A stretch of 64,000 bases of DNA from Artemisia argyi (lineage: Eukaryota > Streptophyta > Magnoliopsida > Asterales > Asteraceae): contig CM060709.1 in the NCBI GenBank assembly GCA_030686995.1, positions 130,681,873 through 130,745,872 on the forward strand, read 5' to 3'. The position numbers and the translations under genes are program-made. Below, in pieces: positions 1-11,343 of this stretch (the first letter of the stretch is position 1; every line of letters starts with the position of its first letter). Under the pieces are notes generated by a model that was not told the origin of the DNA, made no database searches, and saw nothing but the letters and a program-made list of their open reading frames with translations.

Positions 1-3000
1 GGTGTAACTCAATTGGTATTACAGCACAAGTAAAAAATTGGTTTTCACTTCAATCATTTAGAATAAAATCGTTTAGCTAAAAGTATTGAATTTACATTGT
101 TTAAAATTAGTGCGGAAGTAAGCCCTTAAAATAGTTTAAAACGGTCCCCCTAAGAATATCAGAGTCTTCTATGACCATGCCATGCCCTGCCAAAACCTCC
201 TGTAGTGTGCCATTGCTTAAAACCTGAAAATACATGCTAAAACGTCAGCATAAAGCTGGTGAGTTCATAGTTTTAAGTAAACAAGTATTTCCCATAAACA
301 AGTGTTTCCAGAAATCAAGTATTTCCCAGCAAAGGCATCGTAAATCCACTCAGTTACAAGTCCCGCCATAAGAGACTTGTAACCTGTGTGTTTACAACCC
401 ACTGCCAAAAGTAATATGTTTAAGTAAACAAGTCATTTGCGGAACACGAGATTTTCAGTAGCAAGACAATATAACAAATACAATGTCACAGCTAAAAATA
501 AGGTATACAGTGCCTAAAGCTCATGACCCCGAAGCTCAACGTAATCGTATGCAATCAAGCATAAAATGCCCCAATTAAGTGTTTGCCAGACACTCGGAAG
601 TAATCCGAATGATATGCGTCCGTTTGACAGGTTGGCGCGACCAACTCGGATGGGGTGTCAACCCAAATAGATCTATCCACAGCATTCGCGCTCACACGCA
701 TGTAATTAACGGTTCATGATAAAGGGGACTTCAGTGGCAGTAATAGGTAACTCAGGCAAAGCAACACTTTTATATTTATTTCCGCAAAAGCAAGAACTTG
801 TGTTCATAAGAAAGTAATCAAGGATGGAATAAGTAATTCATAATGTATTCAAATAATCAATCAAGTATTTCAACCATCCAGTAATGTTTGAGAAAATGAG
901 TCGCATTCAAGTAAAACAAGTATTGAATTTAAATAGTAAGGAGCATGTATCTTCCCCCGAAACAGTTGTGAAACAAGTAAAAGTGGGGGTTATGAACTCA
1001 CCTGGTGCAATAGCTACGATGACAACAATGAATACACAGAAATGAGGCACGATCTCTAACCGCAACCTAATATGAATGATATGATCTAATGTAAGAAATG
1101 AAATGACGCTACACATGCAAATACGTATGTTATCGATACCACTCATTAGTTTTGAAAATAACGTTTATCGTCGACAAATACGTTTTTGACGTCTCGTTAG
1201 GTTAATAACCACTTTTCATGGAAATAGGTTGAAACGGTACTCCACGATCCTTGTTTGGTGTTCTATCGGCAAATATAAGGTTTTCGTCGCAAAAATAACA
1301 TTTTCATTACTTGAAAATATGCCCGAAATGGCCTCGCAAACCAAGTCGCGAAATGTTGTACGTTAAGAGTTAGTGATGAAACTCGGCGTTTTTGAAAACC
1401 TTGTAACAATATCTTGAAGTCGTGTCATTTAACTTTTGGCTATACGGGTCTTGATCGATGAGAAAATCGACTCTCATTGTTGTTACTTGAAAGTATCATG
1501 TTCAACACTTAGAAAATTTCATTATAGTAAAAGCTGTCAAAATATATATAGTTTATCGGGTATATAGATGAGGTCGTAGTTTATTCGTTATAAGTCTATT
1601 CGACGAACGGACAATTGATTTGAAAAGCTTGTTGGAAGATCTTGATTTCATAAAACTACGGCTCGGACTCAAATTGATCCGATCATGAAGAAAAACAGCC
1701 AAGAAAGTGGTGTCTCGCAAAGACAGTTTTGCGGCAAAATAATAATAGAAAAGCTGATGGAAATTTGTAAAAATCGTCTAAGTTCAAATGCTTGTATCTT
1801 TTTCGTTATAAGCTCGTTTTCTACGTTCTTTATATCCCCGGAATCGTGGGACAACATACTAATATATTTTTGATAAGTCGGGACGGCGAGATCAAATTTT
1901 ACGTCTCGAAACAGTCCATGAAAACTGTTCAACAGCAAGCTATTTTTCAGAAAATAGTTTTCGTCGTTAAAATTGAAAATAGCATATCTTTTTCGTCGTA
2001 ACTCGGATTTTAGTGTTTCAAGCGGCCACGGTTTCGTTTTTGAAAGTATTTTCAGAATATCTAACCCAATGTTACCCGGAAACCCCTGAGTTTTCTGAAA
2101 TTGGCGATTTGGGACAGAACCTATATTTGAAAGTATTTTTCGTTGTTAATATTCGGAAAATCATATCTCCTTCGTTATTAACTCGTTTTTATCCCCATTT
2201 TCGGCCATAGTTTTGTCTCGGAATATATTTTCTAAATCTTTGGTCCAAAGTTACACCCTAGACCCTGAGGTTCCCACGTTTTACAAAAATGGACAGTAGC
2301 TTTTGTATAGTTGTAAAAATCAACTTTCCTAGTTTGTAACTTGTTCAAGGCTTAACCAAACTATCTCAAATCAACTTCACAAATACCCAATCCTACCATA
2401 CACCTTCTTAGGGTGTCATGGGGTCCTAAACATCACCAATCTTAGTGGATCTAATGAGATTGCTAGTAAAAATTGTAGATCTATGTTCATAATGAAAAGA
2501 AATGAGTAATAAGTGGTATGGATCATACATACTTGCATGTTTTACCAATATATCTTAAAAATACATAAAAATATGAAGTAAATGAAAGTATGAAAAGATC
2601 AAAAGTATTTTTGAAGCTTACTTGAATATTTGAGGTGATTTGAAGATGATTATGTTAAGAAACATAGGGTTTTTACCACAAAACCCCAACTAGATCTTGA
2701 TTAGGACTTTATTAAACACTTGGATCTTGAAAAACTATGGATTCCTTCTTATGGTTGTTCTTGGCCGATCCACCCACCAAGGGAGGAAGAGAGGAAAATG
2801 TTTTGTGCTAGTTTAGTTTTTCTTGTAAAAATGGATGTAGGCGTAGAAAGATGTATATATATGTATATAAATGTAGAAGGCAAGATCCATAAAAGGGGGA
2901 GGCCTAGGGTGGCAAAAGGAGTGAAATAAGGAGGCTTGTTGGTGGCTAATAAATGTTTATGTCTAGATATGTATGTATTAGTTGGTTTGGTGTATACATT

Positions 3001-3674
3001 AGGTGTTATCGGGTACCGAGTTATCTTGAAATAATTGTTAACGAGGTGAAATAAAATACGACGAAGTTGTAAAAGTTGTAAAATAATATTCCTGATGAGA
3101 ATCGGGTGTTGAAATAATTATCGGATTGAAATAACGCAAACCGACGAAGTAATAAGCTCCGACCGTAAAATATAGTAATTGATTTCAAAACACCGGGTAA
3201 ATTAATAATCAAATTTTTATATAATAAGTATAAAAATATGTTAGGATCATAGTCGGGAGTATTGGGTATACGTTCGTAGTAACAACTGAGTGGTAACGTT
3301 AATTACAAATTAAGCATACGTAATTGGAAATAATGCGTATCTGTGCATTATCTAATGTGATGATGATGTGTAGACTACTCCGGTCTATATGACGTGTCAT
3401 TAATGAATGATGCATGAATTTACAGCGAAACCACATTGGTTACGCGAATTTGAAGACTCGTAAACTCAGTTTACGATGAAATGAACGGCAATCGTGAATA
3501 GTGATTTCCTTCCGGAAATGAATAGTGTCATATGAATAGTAAAATTTTTGAACGCTTCTCGGAATCACAAACTGACTCTGAAAATGATGAATAGTGACCG
3601 GTGAATAGTAAATGATGAATAGTAACTGATGAATAGTGAATAGGAGAAATGTCCTGAAAATGCGGGTTGTTACA
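1..3674 (-). mobile_element. LTR (partial) of a minus-strand LTR retrotransposon inserted in a LINE
   Basis: Read on the minus strand, this stretch begins at 3674 with TGTAACAACCCGC, the same style of start as the LTRs at 15270, 33886 and 46393 (TGTAACAATTCGC). The first 250 bases are also rich in the ACTATTCAC/AATAGT repeats seen at the start of those LTRs. The sequence to its right resumes LINE coding sequence, so 3674/3675 is an insertion boundary. The other end is not seen: it lies near or before base 1. No gag or pol homology is visible and the small ORFs (for example 907-1146 and 2720-2929) look like chance. A TA-rich stretch near 2849-2871 could be the minus-strand TATA region. Whether this is a solo LTR or one end of a full element cannot be told. 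Confidence 0.65.
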
Positions 3675-3861
3675 TTAGCAACATCATTTCCTCTATAACA
3701 ATTCCCCTGCTCATCATGCACAATATCAATTCTGCTTTTACTCCTCCTCCCTTTAATAATGTCATGAAAATATGCACTATTTTGGTCACCATCCTTTAAC
3801 CATTGCACTTTAGCCTTTTGCATCAATAACTGCTCCTCTTCATCCAATGCTTTCTTATAAG
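3675..3861 (-). pseudogene. LINE (non-LTR) retrotransposon fragment
   Basis: The minus-strand translation contains KVQWLKDGDQNSAYFHDI and continues into a basic stretch (GRRSKSRI). This is the segment just upstream of the reverse transcriptase in plant L1-type LINE ORF2 proteins. The fragment is cut on the left by the LTR ending at 3674 and on the right by element G1, which starts at 3862. Reading continues across G1: after the target duplication ATAAG the sequence from 22799 adds REEEMIYYDAYKKALDEEEQ in frame to this fragment. The LINE is therefore the oldest host layer here. It is far too short to be functional. Confidence 0.8.
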
Positions 3862-4271
3862 TGTAACACCCCCAAAATTTGATACAGCGGAAGACTTAAC
3901 AAGCTTTCGGGGTGCTACGGTGATTGGTATCCAAACACAAGACATAAAAGAACGAGATAAAGTAAACATAAGAAAAACACAACCAAAACGGGTTTTAAAG
4001 TTTACATTTATCCCAAGAATTTTCCAAAGTAAGGCCAAATAGAAATAAACGTAGGTCCACAATAATTTATCAGAGTTTTAGAAAATAGATCCATAACCGG
4101 GTGCCATAGCCAAGCCTCCAATCCAAGCATCCAAAGGGCATCACTTAATTACCTGAGAAAACGTGCTAAAAGTCAGCTTTCGCTGGTGAGATCATAGGTT
4201 TAAATTCATAATTCAATATAGTGGACATATACGCAAAACGCTTGCTAGCTAGACTAGGCCTCAATCATCCA
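3862..4271 (-). repeat. 3' LTR remnant of G1
   Basis: These bases repeat 7879-8290 almost exactly (both start TGTAACACCCCCAAAATTTG and run to CATCCAACC). They are the terminal part of the LTR. The match stops at 4271, where protease coding sequence begins, so this marks the deletion junction. Only a few substitutions separate the two copies. The ORFs at 3823-4062 and 7837-8079 are this repeat read in one frame and are not genes. Confidence 0.9.
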
Positions 4272-4909
4272 ACCGCTAATATAGATGGGCCTCTCAAATC
4301 ATTTCTATCTCCTGGTATGTTCAAAATCTCCTTGCCGTAAGGCACACGCACAATCTTCTCATCGCAAAGTATATGAGCACGATACTTCGACAACCAATCC
4401 ATACCAATAATGACATCAAAACTTCCTAACGTGACGGGTAGAAGGTCTATGTTGAAAGGACGATTCATAAAGTTTAACGTGCAACCGCGAATGATAGTCC
4501 TAATCCTCTCTATATTCCCATTAGCTAACTCTACATCATAACCAATTCCTAAGGCCATCGGGGGTTTCTCTAGTAAGGGTGCAAACTTAGTGGACACAAA
4601 ACTCTTATCGGCACCAGTATCAAATAGTATGGAAGCATAATGATTATTGAGAAGGAACGTACCAGTAACGACGTTCGGATCTTCTCCTCTCTGGTTCCCA
4701 GGTGCATACACTCTTCCATGAGCAGTTCCAGCTTCCACACGTTGGTCCCCATTATCTTGTCGTCCACGGTTTCCTCCAGCTCCACGGTTTCCATTATTGT
4801 ACCCATTACCACCCGAGCCTTGATTTCCTCGGTTCCACGATTCCCTACACTCATTCCTATAATGTCCCTTCTTTCCACATCCATAACAAGTAACATTTGC
4901 CTTACTCAT
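4265..4909 (-). pseudogene. Gag C-terminal zinc knuckle plus retropepsin (protease) fragment of G1
   Basis: The translation starts with a CCHC zinc knuckle ([14 protein letters not shown]), passes through a Gly/Asn-rich linker, and reaches a retropepsin domain. That domain has the catalytic motif [11 protein letters not shown] and the later strand IIGMDWL, both diagnostic for Ty3/gypsy protease. It follows gag (4913-6022) with only a TAA codon between them, so gag and protease were once one polyprotein. Homology stops near 4272 where the sequence jumps into LTR, so the last codons are not protease and no RT follows. In the family this enzyme cleaves the Gag-Pol polyprotein inside virus-like particles; here it is truncated. 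Confidence 0.85.
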
Positions 4910-4912
4910 AGT

Positions 4913-6022
4913 TTAAGGAGTAGCTTGAACCATAGCAAGTGGTCGAGCTCTACAATCCTTAGCTATATGTCCCATCTTAGAGCAATTCTTGCACATCATA
5001 GTACATCGTTCATAATGATTCTTATAACATCGGTTACACTTGGGTGCATCTCCATTGTAGTTCTTCTTGTCTCCATCTCCCATAGCATAAGATCTAGTAG
5101 TTGTTTGTCGCTTGTTTCGATGATCATTACCCTTAGAATGATTATACCTCTTCCTCTTACCATTCTTGTCTTTCTCAGCTTCTTCCAATACCAACGAGTC
5201 CATCAATTGTTGAGCGATAGTGATAGCCTCATGAATGTTTACAGGCTTATCAGAAATCACATCGTTCCTTGTAGCTACCGGCAACCCATCGGTATACCTC
5301 TCAATCCTTTGAGTCTCAATCCTAACCATATCGGGACAAAGTAAGGCTAACTCTCGATAACGGCGATTGTAAGTTGCCATATCGGTACCTTTCACCTTAT
5401 GGTTCCAGAACTCAATCTCCAGCTTCTTAATCTCATTTCTTGGGCAGTAAGTCTGAATCAGCAAAGACTTAAATTGCTCCCAAGTCATAGCATAAGCCAC
5501 ATCACTCCCAACCGAATTACGGTAATTGTTCCACCAAGTTAAAGCTTCATCCTTGAAGGTAAAAGAAGCAAACTTTACCTTCGCATTCTCCGCACAACCA
5601 CTGACATAAAACACTGACTCAGTCTTCTCCATCCACCTGACCAAGTAGACCACTCCTTCAGTTCCACCAAACTCAATGGGTCCACAAATTTTAAACTCCT
5701 TGTAGTTACATCCATTAGCACGAACAGGTGGAAATGTTCCAGCAGAATTGTTGGAATGATTTGACTCAACTAGTAGCTCAGCCACTCGTTGCTCCACAAG
5801 TTGATTGATCATTGCTTGATCCACAGTAGGTGCGTTAAGTGGAACATGATCATTGTCTCCCTGAACATCAACATTTTGATTCCTGTTGTTGCGGTTAGTA
5901 GTGTCCAGGTTATCAGGAGTAGGGGTCTCAACATTTCGAGTAGGACGGCGTCCTCGACGACCAGGGGTAGTCGTTGCAGGACCAGTTCTGGTAGCTCTAA
6001 CAGGGTTTCGTCGTGGGGCCAT
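4913..6022 (-). pseudogene. gag: Ty3/gypsy Gag (capsid and nucleocapsid) of G1
   Basis: This 369-codon frame starts with a basic Arg/Pro/Thr-rich N-terminus. A retrotransposon gag capsid domain follows (about residues 100-260, with FKICGPIEFGGTEG, ALTWWNNY and FKSLLIQTYCP), then a KR-rich stretch and a CCHC zinc knuckle (CKNCSKMGHIAKDC, about residue 345). The start Met is preceded by leader sequence. The frame ends at a TAA (4910-4912), immediately followed in frame by ACT ATG AGT and a second zinc knuckle, so the stop most likely interrupts an ancestral gag-pol frame. Gag forms the particle shell and binds the RNA. It is nearly full length, but lacks pol in cis. Confidence 0.88.
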
Positions 6023-6441
6023 TGATCTGAAACATCATACAAGTTCATGAGTCTCCGATAGAACTTATCATATGCTCAACAAGAATTAAATCAACGAAGC
6101 CAAGTCATGGAAAGAATATCAACAATACACCACAAGACATCAATAAGGCGAATAGGAACTTAATTTCCAAAATATCCAAAAACCACATAGTACCATATAA
6201 TAATAACCATCAACCATACAACAAAAAGATCCAACATCGTTTCAACTACCGAAAAACACAAAAGATAATAATCGTTCCAAACGAGACAAATAATCAACAG
6301 AAAGTACATCAAAATAGGATAACTAGCTTTTCTAACCGAACACTCCTCGGTGTAGAAAGCAACAAGACAACATAACTCAAACATCTAGCCACGCTGCTGG
6401 CAGAGGTTCCTCAACTCCTGCCTCAAGCCATCAAGCTCTCT

Positions 6442-7481
6442 TCATAGTGATCTTAACTCCACACCATGGGTGTCGCTATCTCTCTTGAGGTCAGCCACCT
6501 CCTTCTCTAGCTCGGCATTCCTTTGCCATAACTTGCGGTCGGCCTCTCGAGCAGTAATACAACCTCGCTGTAAACCCTCAATATGCTCGTGAATCTCTAT
6601 CAAACCTCTCCTCATCTCAGTAACTCTCCTCTCAGCCGTAACCATGTCAATCCTCAACTCCCCAATGAACTCAACGGTCACCCTATCAATCCGCTCAGAC
6701 ATACGTGTAACTCTCTCTCACCAAGATCAGTAATCTGAGCCCACATCCTACCAGTCTCACCTAACTCTGCATGCTCAGCAGAAACCTCAGAAGGTGCATC
6801 CGACTCAACGAGACTACCAGGTGGTAACTCAAACAAAAATGGATGATCAGGTGAAACAGGCTCTATCGGATGTATAGGTGAATCAGGCTCCTCATCCTGA
6901 GCTGGTGGCACTAACAAATCATCATCATCAGGCATCTCCTCTTCCTGAGGGTCATCCTCCTCCTCAGGGTCATCATCATCACCCTGCTCAGCCTCTTGAG
7001 GGTCATCAGCCTCATCCTCACCCTCGTACTCCTCCTCCTCCTCATCGGAAGAGTACATCATCAATCGTCGTCTCCTAACAGGTGAACCATGTGGTGAAGG
7101 GGTAGGTGATCTAGGATGACAACGCAATGATGCAGGTGGTGCATCTGACAGGAGAGAGTGAACATCCAACTGTAAAGGTGGTGAAGTAGGGCGTACCGAC
7201 ATACATGCCGTAGCTCGGTGGGCAAAACGTGGAGCCACACGAGCCAAAGCCTGATGAAGAGTAAGCTGTCTCGATGTACCAGGGAGCCCTAGAGAAGATG
7301 AGGGTCCCTGCGTGGATGCAGCAGGCGGTGCTGAAGTAGAGGCTGTCGGTGACACAGTAGCTGAATGCATGGCAACCCTATAAGGATCATCAGGAGCCAT
7401 GGTGATCTGTGCTGGGCGTACAGGTGTAGTAAGAATATCCTCAACAACGTCAAACATACGGGAGGCCATAGTCTGTGACAA
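6442..7481 (-). pseudogene. Extra ORF in the G1 leader: Pro/Ser-rich, acidic, then coiled coil (frameshifted)
   Basis: Between the primer site and gag lies a separate ORF. The first part (7481-6678, 267 codons) has a Ser/Pro/Ala-rich N-terminus, a basic patch (SPVRRRRLMMYSS) and a long Asp/Glu-rich run. A frameshift near 6690-6700 moves reading into a second frame (6702-6442) that encodes a predicted amphipathic helix (heptad-like, READRKLWQRNAELEKEVADL). The natural product was probably one protein of about 340 residues ending in a coiled coil. I do not recognise a named domain. Proteins of this make-up occur upstream of gag in some Asteraceae gypsy elements (memory, not checked). The GC content is higher than in the flanks. 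Confidence 0.6.
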
Positions 7482-7861
7482 CGGCGTAGGGTAGGTGTAA
7501 GTGTTTCAAAACAACTAAACCGCGAACTCAAAATACCATATCAAAAATCATCATATAATTCCAAATCATATATATCAAGAAAGATTTAAAATACCGCATT
7601 ACTAAAATCATCCGTAAAACAATTAAGCCATATAATTCCTCAAAACGCATATAATTCCTCAAAACGCCATCATATCACTAAATCAATTAACCTCAAATCC
7701 TCAAATCATCTCAAGAATCGCAAATCCAATAATCATCTCAATATACCTCAATAATAATAATGATGCTTCGGCTTGGCGGGCTGGCTGGCAATGGTCGAGG
7801 ATCGTTTTCTAAAAAAATCGGTTATAGTTTAGGTGTCTATTTACCTAGTTCTCTATAACCT

Positions 7862-7875
7862 TGGCTCTGATACCA
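7862..7875 (-). other. Primer binding site of G1 (initiator tRNA-Met)
   Basis: On the minus strand this reads TGGTATCAGAGCCA, the complement of the 3' end of plant initiator tRNA-Met. It lies three bases after the LTR terminus (...TTACA at 7879), the standard position for priming minus-strand DNA synthesis. Confidence 0.93.
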
Positions 7876-8341
7876 ATCTGTAACACCCCCAAAATTTGAT
7901 ACAGCGGAAGACACAACAAGCTTTCGGGGTGCTACGGTGATTGGTATCCAAACACAAGACATAAAAGAACGAGATAAAGTAAACATAAGAAAAACACAAC
8001 CAAAACGGGTTTTAAAGTTTACATTTATCCCAAGAATTTTCCAAAGTAAGGCCCAATAGAAATAAACGTAGGTCCACAATAATTTATCAGAGTTTTAGAA
8101 AATAGATCCATAACCGGGTGCCATAGCCAAGCCTCCAATCTAAGCATCCAAAGGGCATCACTTAATTACCTGAGAAAATGTGCTAAAAGTCAGCTTTTGC
8201 TGGTGAGATCATAGGTTTAAATTCATAATTCAATATAGTGGACATATACGCAAAACGCTTGCTAGATAGACTAGGCCTCAATCATCCAACCAAATCAAAT
8301 CAACCCTATAGGTGCACGCTATAGCTCAAATCAATCCAATC

Positions 8342-8602
8342 AATAGCTTACCTAGCTCAAGTCTAGGCCTCGCTCTATAATCAATCCAATAGCTTACCTA
8401 GTTCGGTACTAGGCCTCGCTCAACAACCAATCAATAGCTTACCTAGTTCGGGACTAGGCCTCGCTCTATAACCAAATCAATAGCTTACCTAGTTCGGGAC
8501 TAGGCCTCGCTCAATAACCAAATCAATAGCTTACCTAGCTCATGTCTAGGCCTCGCTCAATAACCAAATCAATTGCTTACCTAGTTCGGGACTAGGCCTC
8601 GA
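8342..8602. repeat. Six-copy 45-47 bp minisatellite with hairpin core, in G1 LTR
   Basis: Copies begin at about 8343, 8389, 8434, 8480, 8526 and 8573. Each carries AGCTTACCTAGTTCGGGACTAGGCCTCGCT with small variants. Most copies contain the inverted repeat CCTAGT-TCGGG-ACTAGG, able to form a 6-bp stem. Confidence 0.88.
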
Positions 8603-9683
8603 TTTATCCTACCTAGTTCTATAAGCATAGCAAGTTTTGAAATCAAAAAGCGATAGTAGTCCACATAAAACAATTTGCACGTTTCTCACCCCAAGTATTG
8701 AAAACAAAGTTCAAGAGTAAAAGTGGGGCTATGACTCACCTCAAGTCCAGAAAATCCTCAAAAGAAATCGATAGAAGAAAGACGTAAGCAAACTCAAGCA
8801 ACTCATGTAACGGCAACTACAGACTCGACACTTCCTAACAATATCAAGCTCGTTCAGAAATCATTTCCTCAAAAATCAAATCTTCCCATTCCCGAACGTA
8901 TTCCATTTTTACTTTCCAAAAATATCCATTTCACGAATTATCTTCATATATTAATTTGAAATTCGACGTTTGGTATCCATATGGGTGAAGGGTTGACACA
9001 ACTCAAACCAAGAAGTCGCAACGAAAAGAAATAATAAACTATCTATAGGTCTAATATTAGCCCAATATATTATTTAAATAAATCATCGAAGCTTATCAAA
9101 TCCTTCGATTTGGTAATCTCCCATATTTATTTACGTAATATATCATTCCAAAATTATACCCAACCTAAAGCACATAGCACAAAGAATTCTATTTGGTATA
9201 TATATCGTAGTCAAATAAATTCCCTATATATATCGTCAAATTGGCCAAATTCCACGAGATACATAGTAATTTATTATCCTATTACATATACCACAACCTA
9301 TGGGCGTGTGGGATACGATGCCCATTATTAAAATCATTTTATATAGCCAAATAACTCGATCTAATCCGTCGATTAAATAGGTCACTTGTTATAGAAAATA
9401 TTTATATTAATCGTCATATATCCGTGACAACACAAAAGTCACATAATAAAGCCCACTTGAACTTTAAGTAACCACAACTCGTATAACTCGATAAGTTTTT
9501 CTAAATTTATAAAAAGTCATGTTTTTAATTATTACTTACCCGACGTATTAGTTCTCGACATCATTTATAGTTATTATCTATAATAATACTTCGACATTTA
9601 TTGCACTATTTGCATAGTATAATAATTATCGTTATATTATTATAACGTTTACTCGTGATCGTTTTATTACTAATATACGCATT

Positions 9684-9685
<2 letters not shown>

Positions 9686-9761
<76 letters not shown>
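9686..9761. repeat. (TA)n microsatellite
   Basis: About 75 bp of uninterrupted TA dinucleotides inside the G1 LTR. Confidence 0.97.
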
Positions 9762-9762
<1 letters not shown>

Positions 9763-11101
9763 GTTTATCACGTCTATATACATATATAAACGATTATATT
9801 ATCAATAATATTATTACGAGTATTGTTTTTAATGTTTGATTTTAAATATTTATCGAGTCATAAGAATTTGGTCACATGTCTGAGTCATCACTCTCGGCTC
9901 ATAGTCCAAGTCCAAAATAATAACCAAGTCAAAATAAATAATCCAACTCCATCCAAATCAATCCCAATCCACGTGCTACAACATGAGGGTCCGACTACGG
10001 CACCTGACTAATCCTATCTCCGTCATTCTAAGTGACCGTCTCACAATCGGTCCCCAAATCACTTCGTCAACACAACTCCAAATTACAATCCAAAGTATAC
10101 CATTGTCGCGACCACAAAAGGGTCTCGACCCCATCCAAAAGCTTCGGTCCAAAAAATAATGCCACAATAATAATAACAAAAATGAAACAACCACAAGTAA
10201 TCATCAAATATGCACATTATACGGTTTGGTTTACCACGCCAAACCCGAGCCAAATGACCCACTTGGGTCTCGGCTAGAACCATGAGTCACAAGGACTCAA
10301 AACCAAGGCCACTAGGCCACGACATAGGCTCACTTGAGCCGGTCCAAAACTGCCAAACAGACCATCATGGTTCGCGGCACAACAAACATCAACAATCACC
10401 AAATCGGTTAACCAAATCGGCCAAGAATCAAACCATTCGGACCAATGGTCCTCTTAGACTCCCAAACGAGTCAAAATATAGCCACACCGAGACTATAGGG
10501 TCTCGGCCAAGCTCCAACGAGCTTAACCCAAAACCAAACGCGACCCAACATCAATAGTCGAGCACCAAATCGCGTCAAAAACCCGAAACCCAAGATACCA
10601 AACTTCATTTTTATTACCAAATCATCATTTCTCACTTGTTTTAATCAAAACCCAACAAGAAAGATTTCGTATTCCCACAGTTTGGGTACAAATCGAGACA
10701 CACGAGTGGAAACTCGTGGTCACTCACCTTCCAAATGCTCCAAGAATATGTTTCTTCAAAAACCCAACAAGAAAATATAAGAAAAATGGTGTTTAGGGGG
10801 CGGTGATGGTGCGTACGTGGTGATAAGGTGGTCCAAATCGCGCGTGAATTGTATCAAAAGATAGATCGGGACGAAAGGGTTAAGATGGTGGTGTTTGATG
10901 AGGCGAAAAATGATCCATTTTTAGGGGGTCATTTAAGCCCGAATCCGACTTTATTTGATCAAATATTGCCCTAAATCGTTCCTTTTGTGATTTTAGGTAC
11001 TTGGAGAGTGAATTCTGGAAAAGAAGCCATTTTGGACGTTTTTGGAGCATAAAAGTGAAGAAAACGGCAAAGTATCAATTTTCCATGCTGGAAACACTAG
11101 G

Positions 11102-11322
11102 TGACGGCGTCAAGAGTAATGCCTTGACGGCGTCAGACATCAAGAATAAAATACCGTAGTTGATGACGGCGTCAAAAGTCATCCTGACGGCGTCAAAAGG
11201 CCAAGAATAAAATACCGTGGGTGGTGACGGCGTCACATAGGCCGTCATAAGTAGATCAAGGCCGTCCGAGGAAGTATTTGGCGGCGAGGTGACGGCGTCA
11301 CATGGTTGTCTTGACGCCGTCA
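11102..11322 (+). promoter_or_regulatory. Array of seven TGACG-SCGTCA palindromes upstream of the TATA box
   Basis: Sites lie at 11102, 11125, 11164, 11185, 11225, 11290 (TGACGGCGTCA) and 11312 (TGACGCCGTCA). TGACG is the core bound by plant TGA-class bZIP factors, known from as-1-type viral and plant promoters. Part of the array is a tandem duplication of about 60 bp (the shared word CAAGAATAAAATACCGT at about 11140 and 11202). In the 3' LTR some sites show C-to-T or G-to-A changes at CpG (for example near 20912 and 20976). A regulatory role is inferred. Confidence 0.6.
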
Positions 11323-11334
11323 GCCCAGTTTTCC

Positions 11335-11343
11335 TATATATAG
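11335..11343 (+). promoter_or_regulatory. TATA box of element A LTR
   Basis: TATATATAG lies directly downstream of the TGACG array and about 30 bp before an AG-rich segment suited to transcription initiation. Confidence 0.6.

Larger units (their letters stand above)
7879..10895 (-). repeat. 5' LTR of G1, 3' (downstream) part
   Basis: This is the larger half of a roughly 3.7 kb LTR. The remainder is at 22119-22793, beyond element A. It contains a six-copy minisatellite (8342-8602), a TA microsatellite (9686-9761), and a stretch around 9880-10560 rich in short CGAGAC/GGTCTCG and CCAAA words. Nothing in it looks protein coding; the ORFs at 9110-9331, 9823-10557 and their antisense partners have no recognisable domains. 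Confidence 0.82.

Noticed and set aside
4640..5344. 234-codon plus-strand ORF
   Set aside because: Shadow of gag/protease on the opposite strand; low-complexity Ser/Ile-rich and no domain.
7289..7531. 80-codon minus ORF overlapping the acidic ORF
   Set aside because: Alternative-frame shadow of the 6678-7481 ORF.
3823..8079. Matching ORFs 3823-4062 and 7837-8079
   Set aside because: These are the two copies of the G1 LTR end read in the same frame.
8342..8602. CRISPR-like array
   Set aside because: Direct 45-bp units without unique spacers, in a plant LTR; an ordinary minisatellite.
9686..9761. (TA)n tract as a replication origin or matrix attachment site
   Set aside because: A plain microsatellite; nothing else supports a function.
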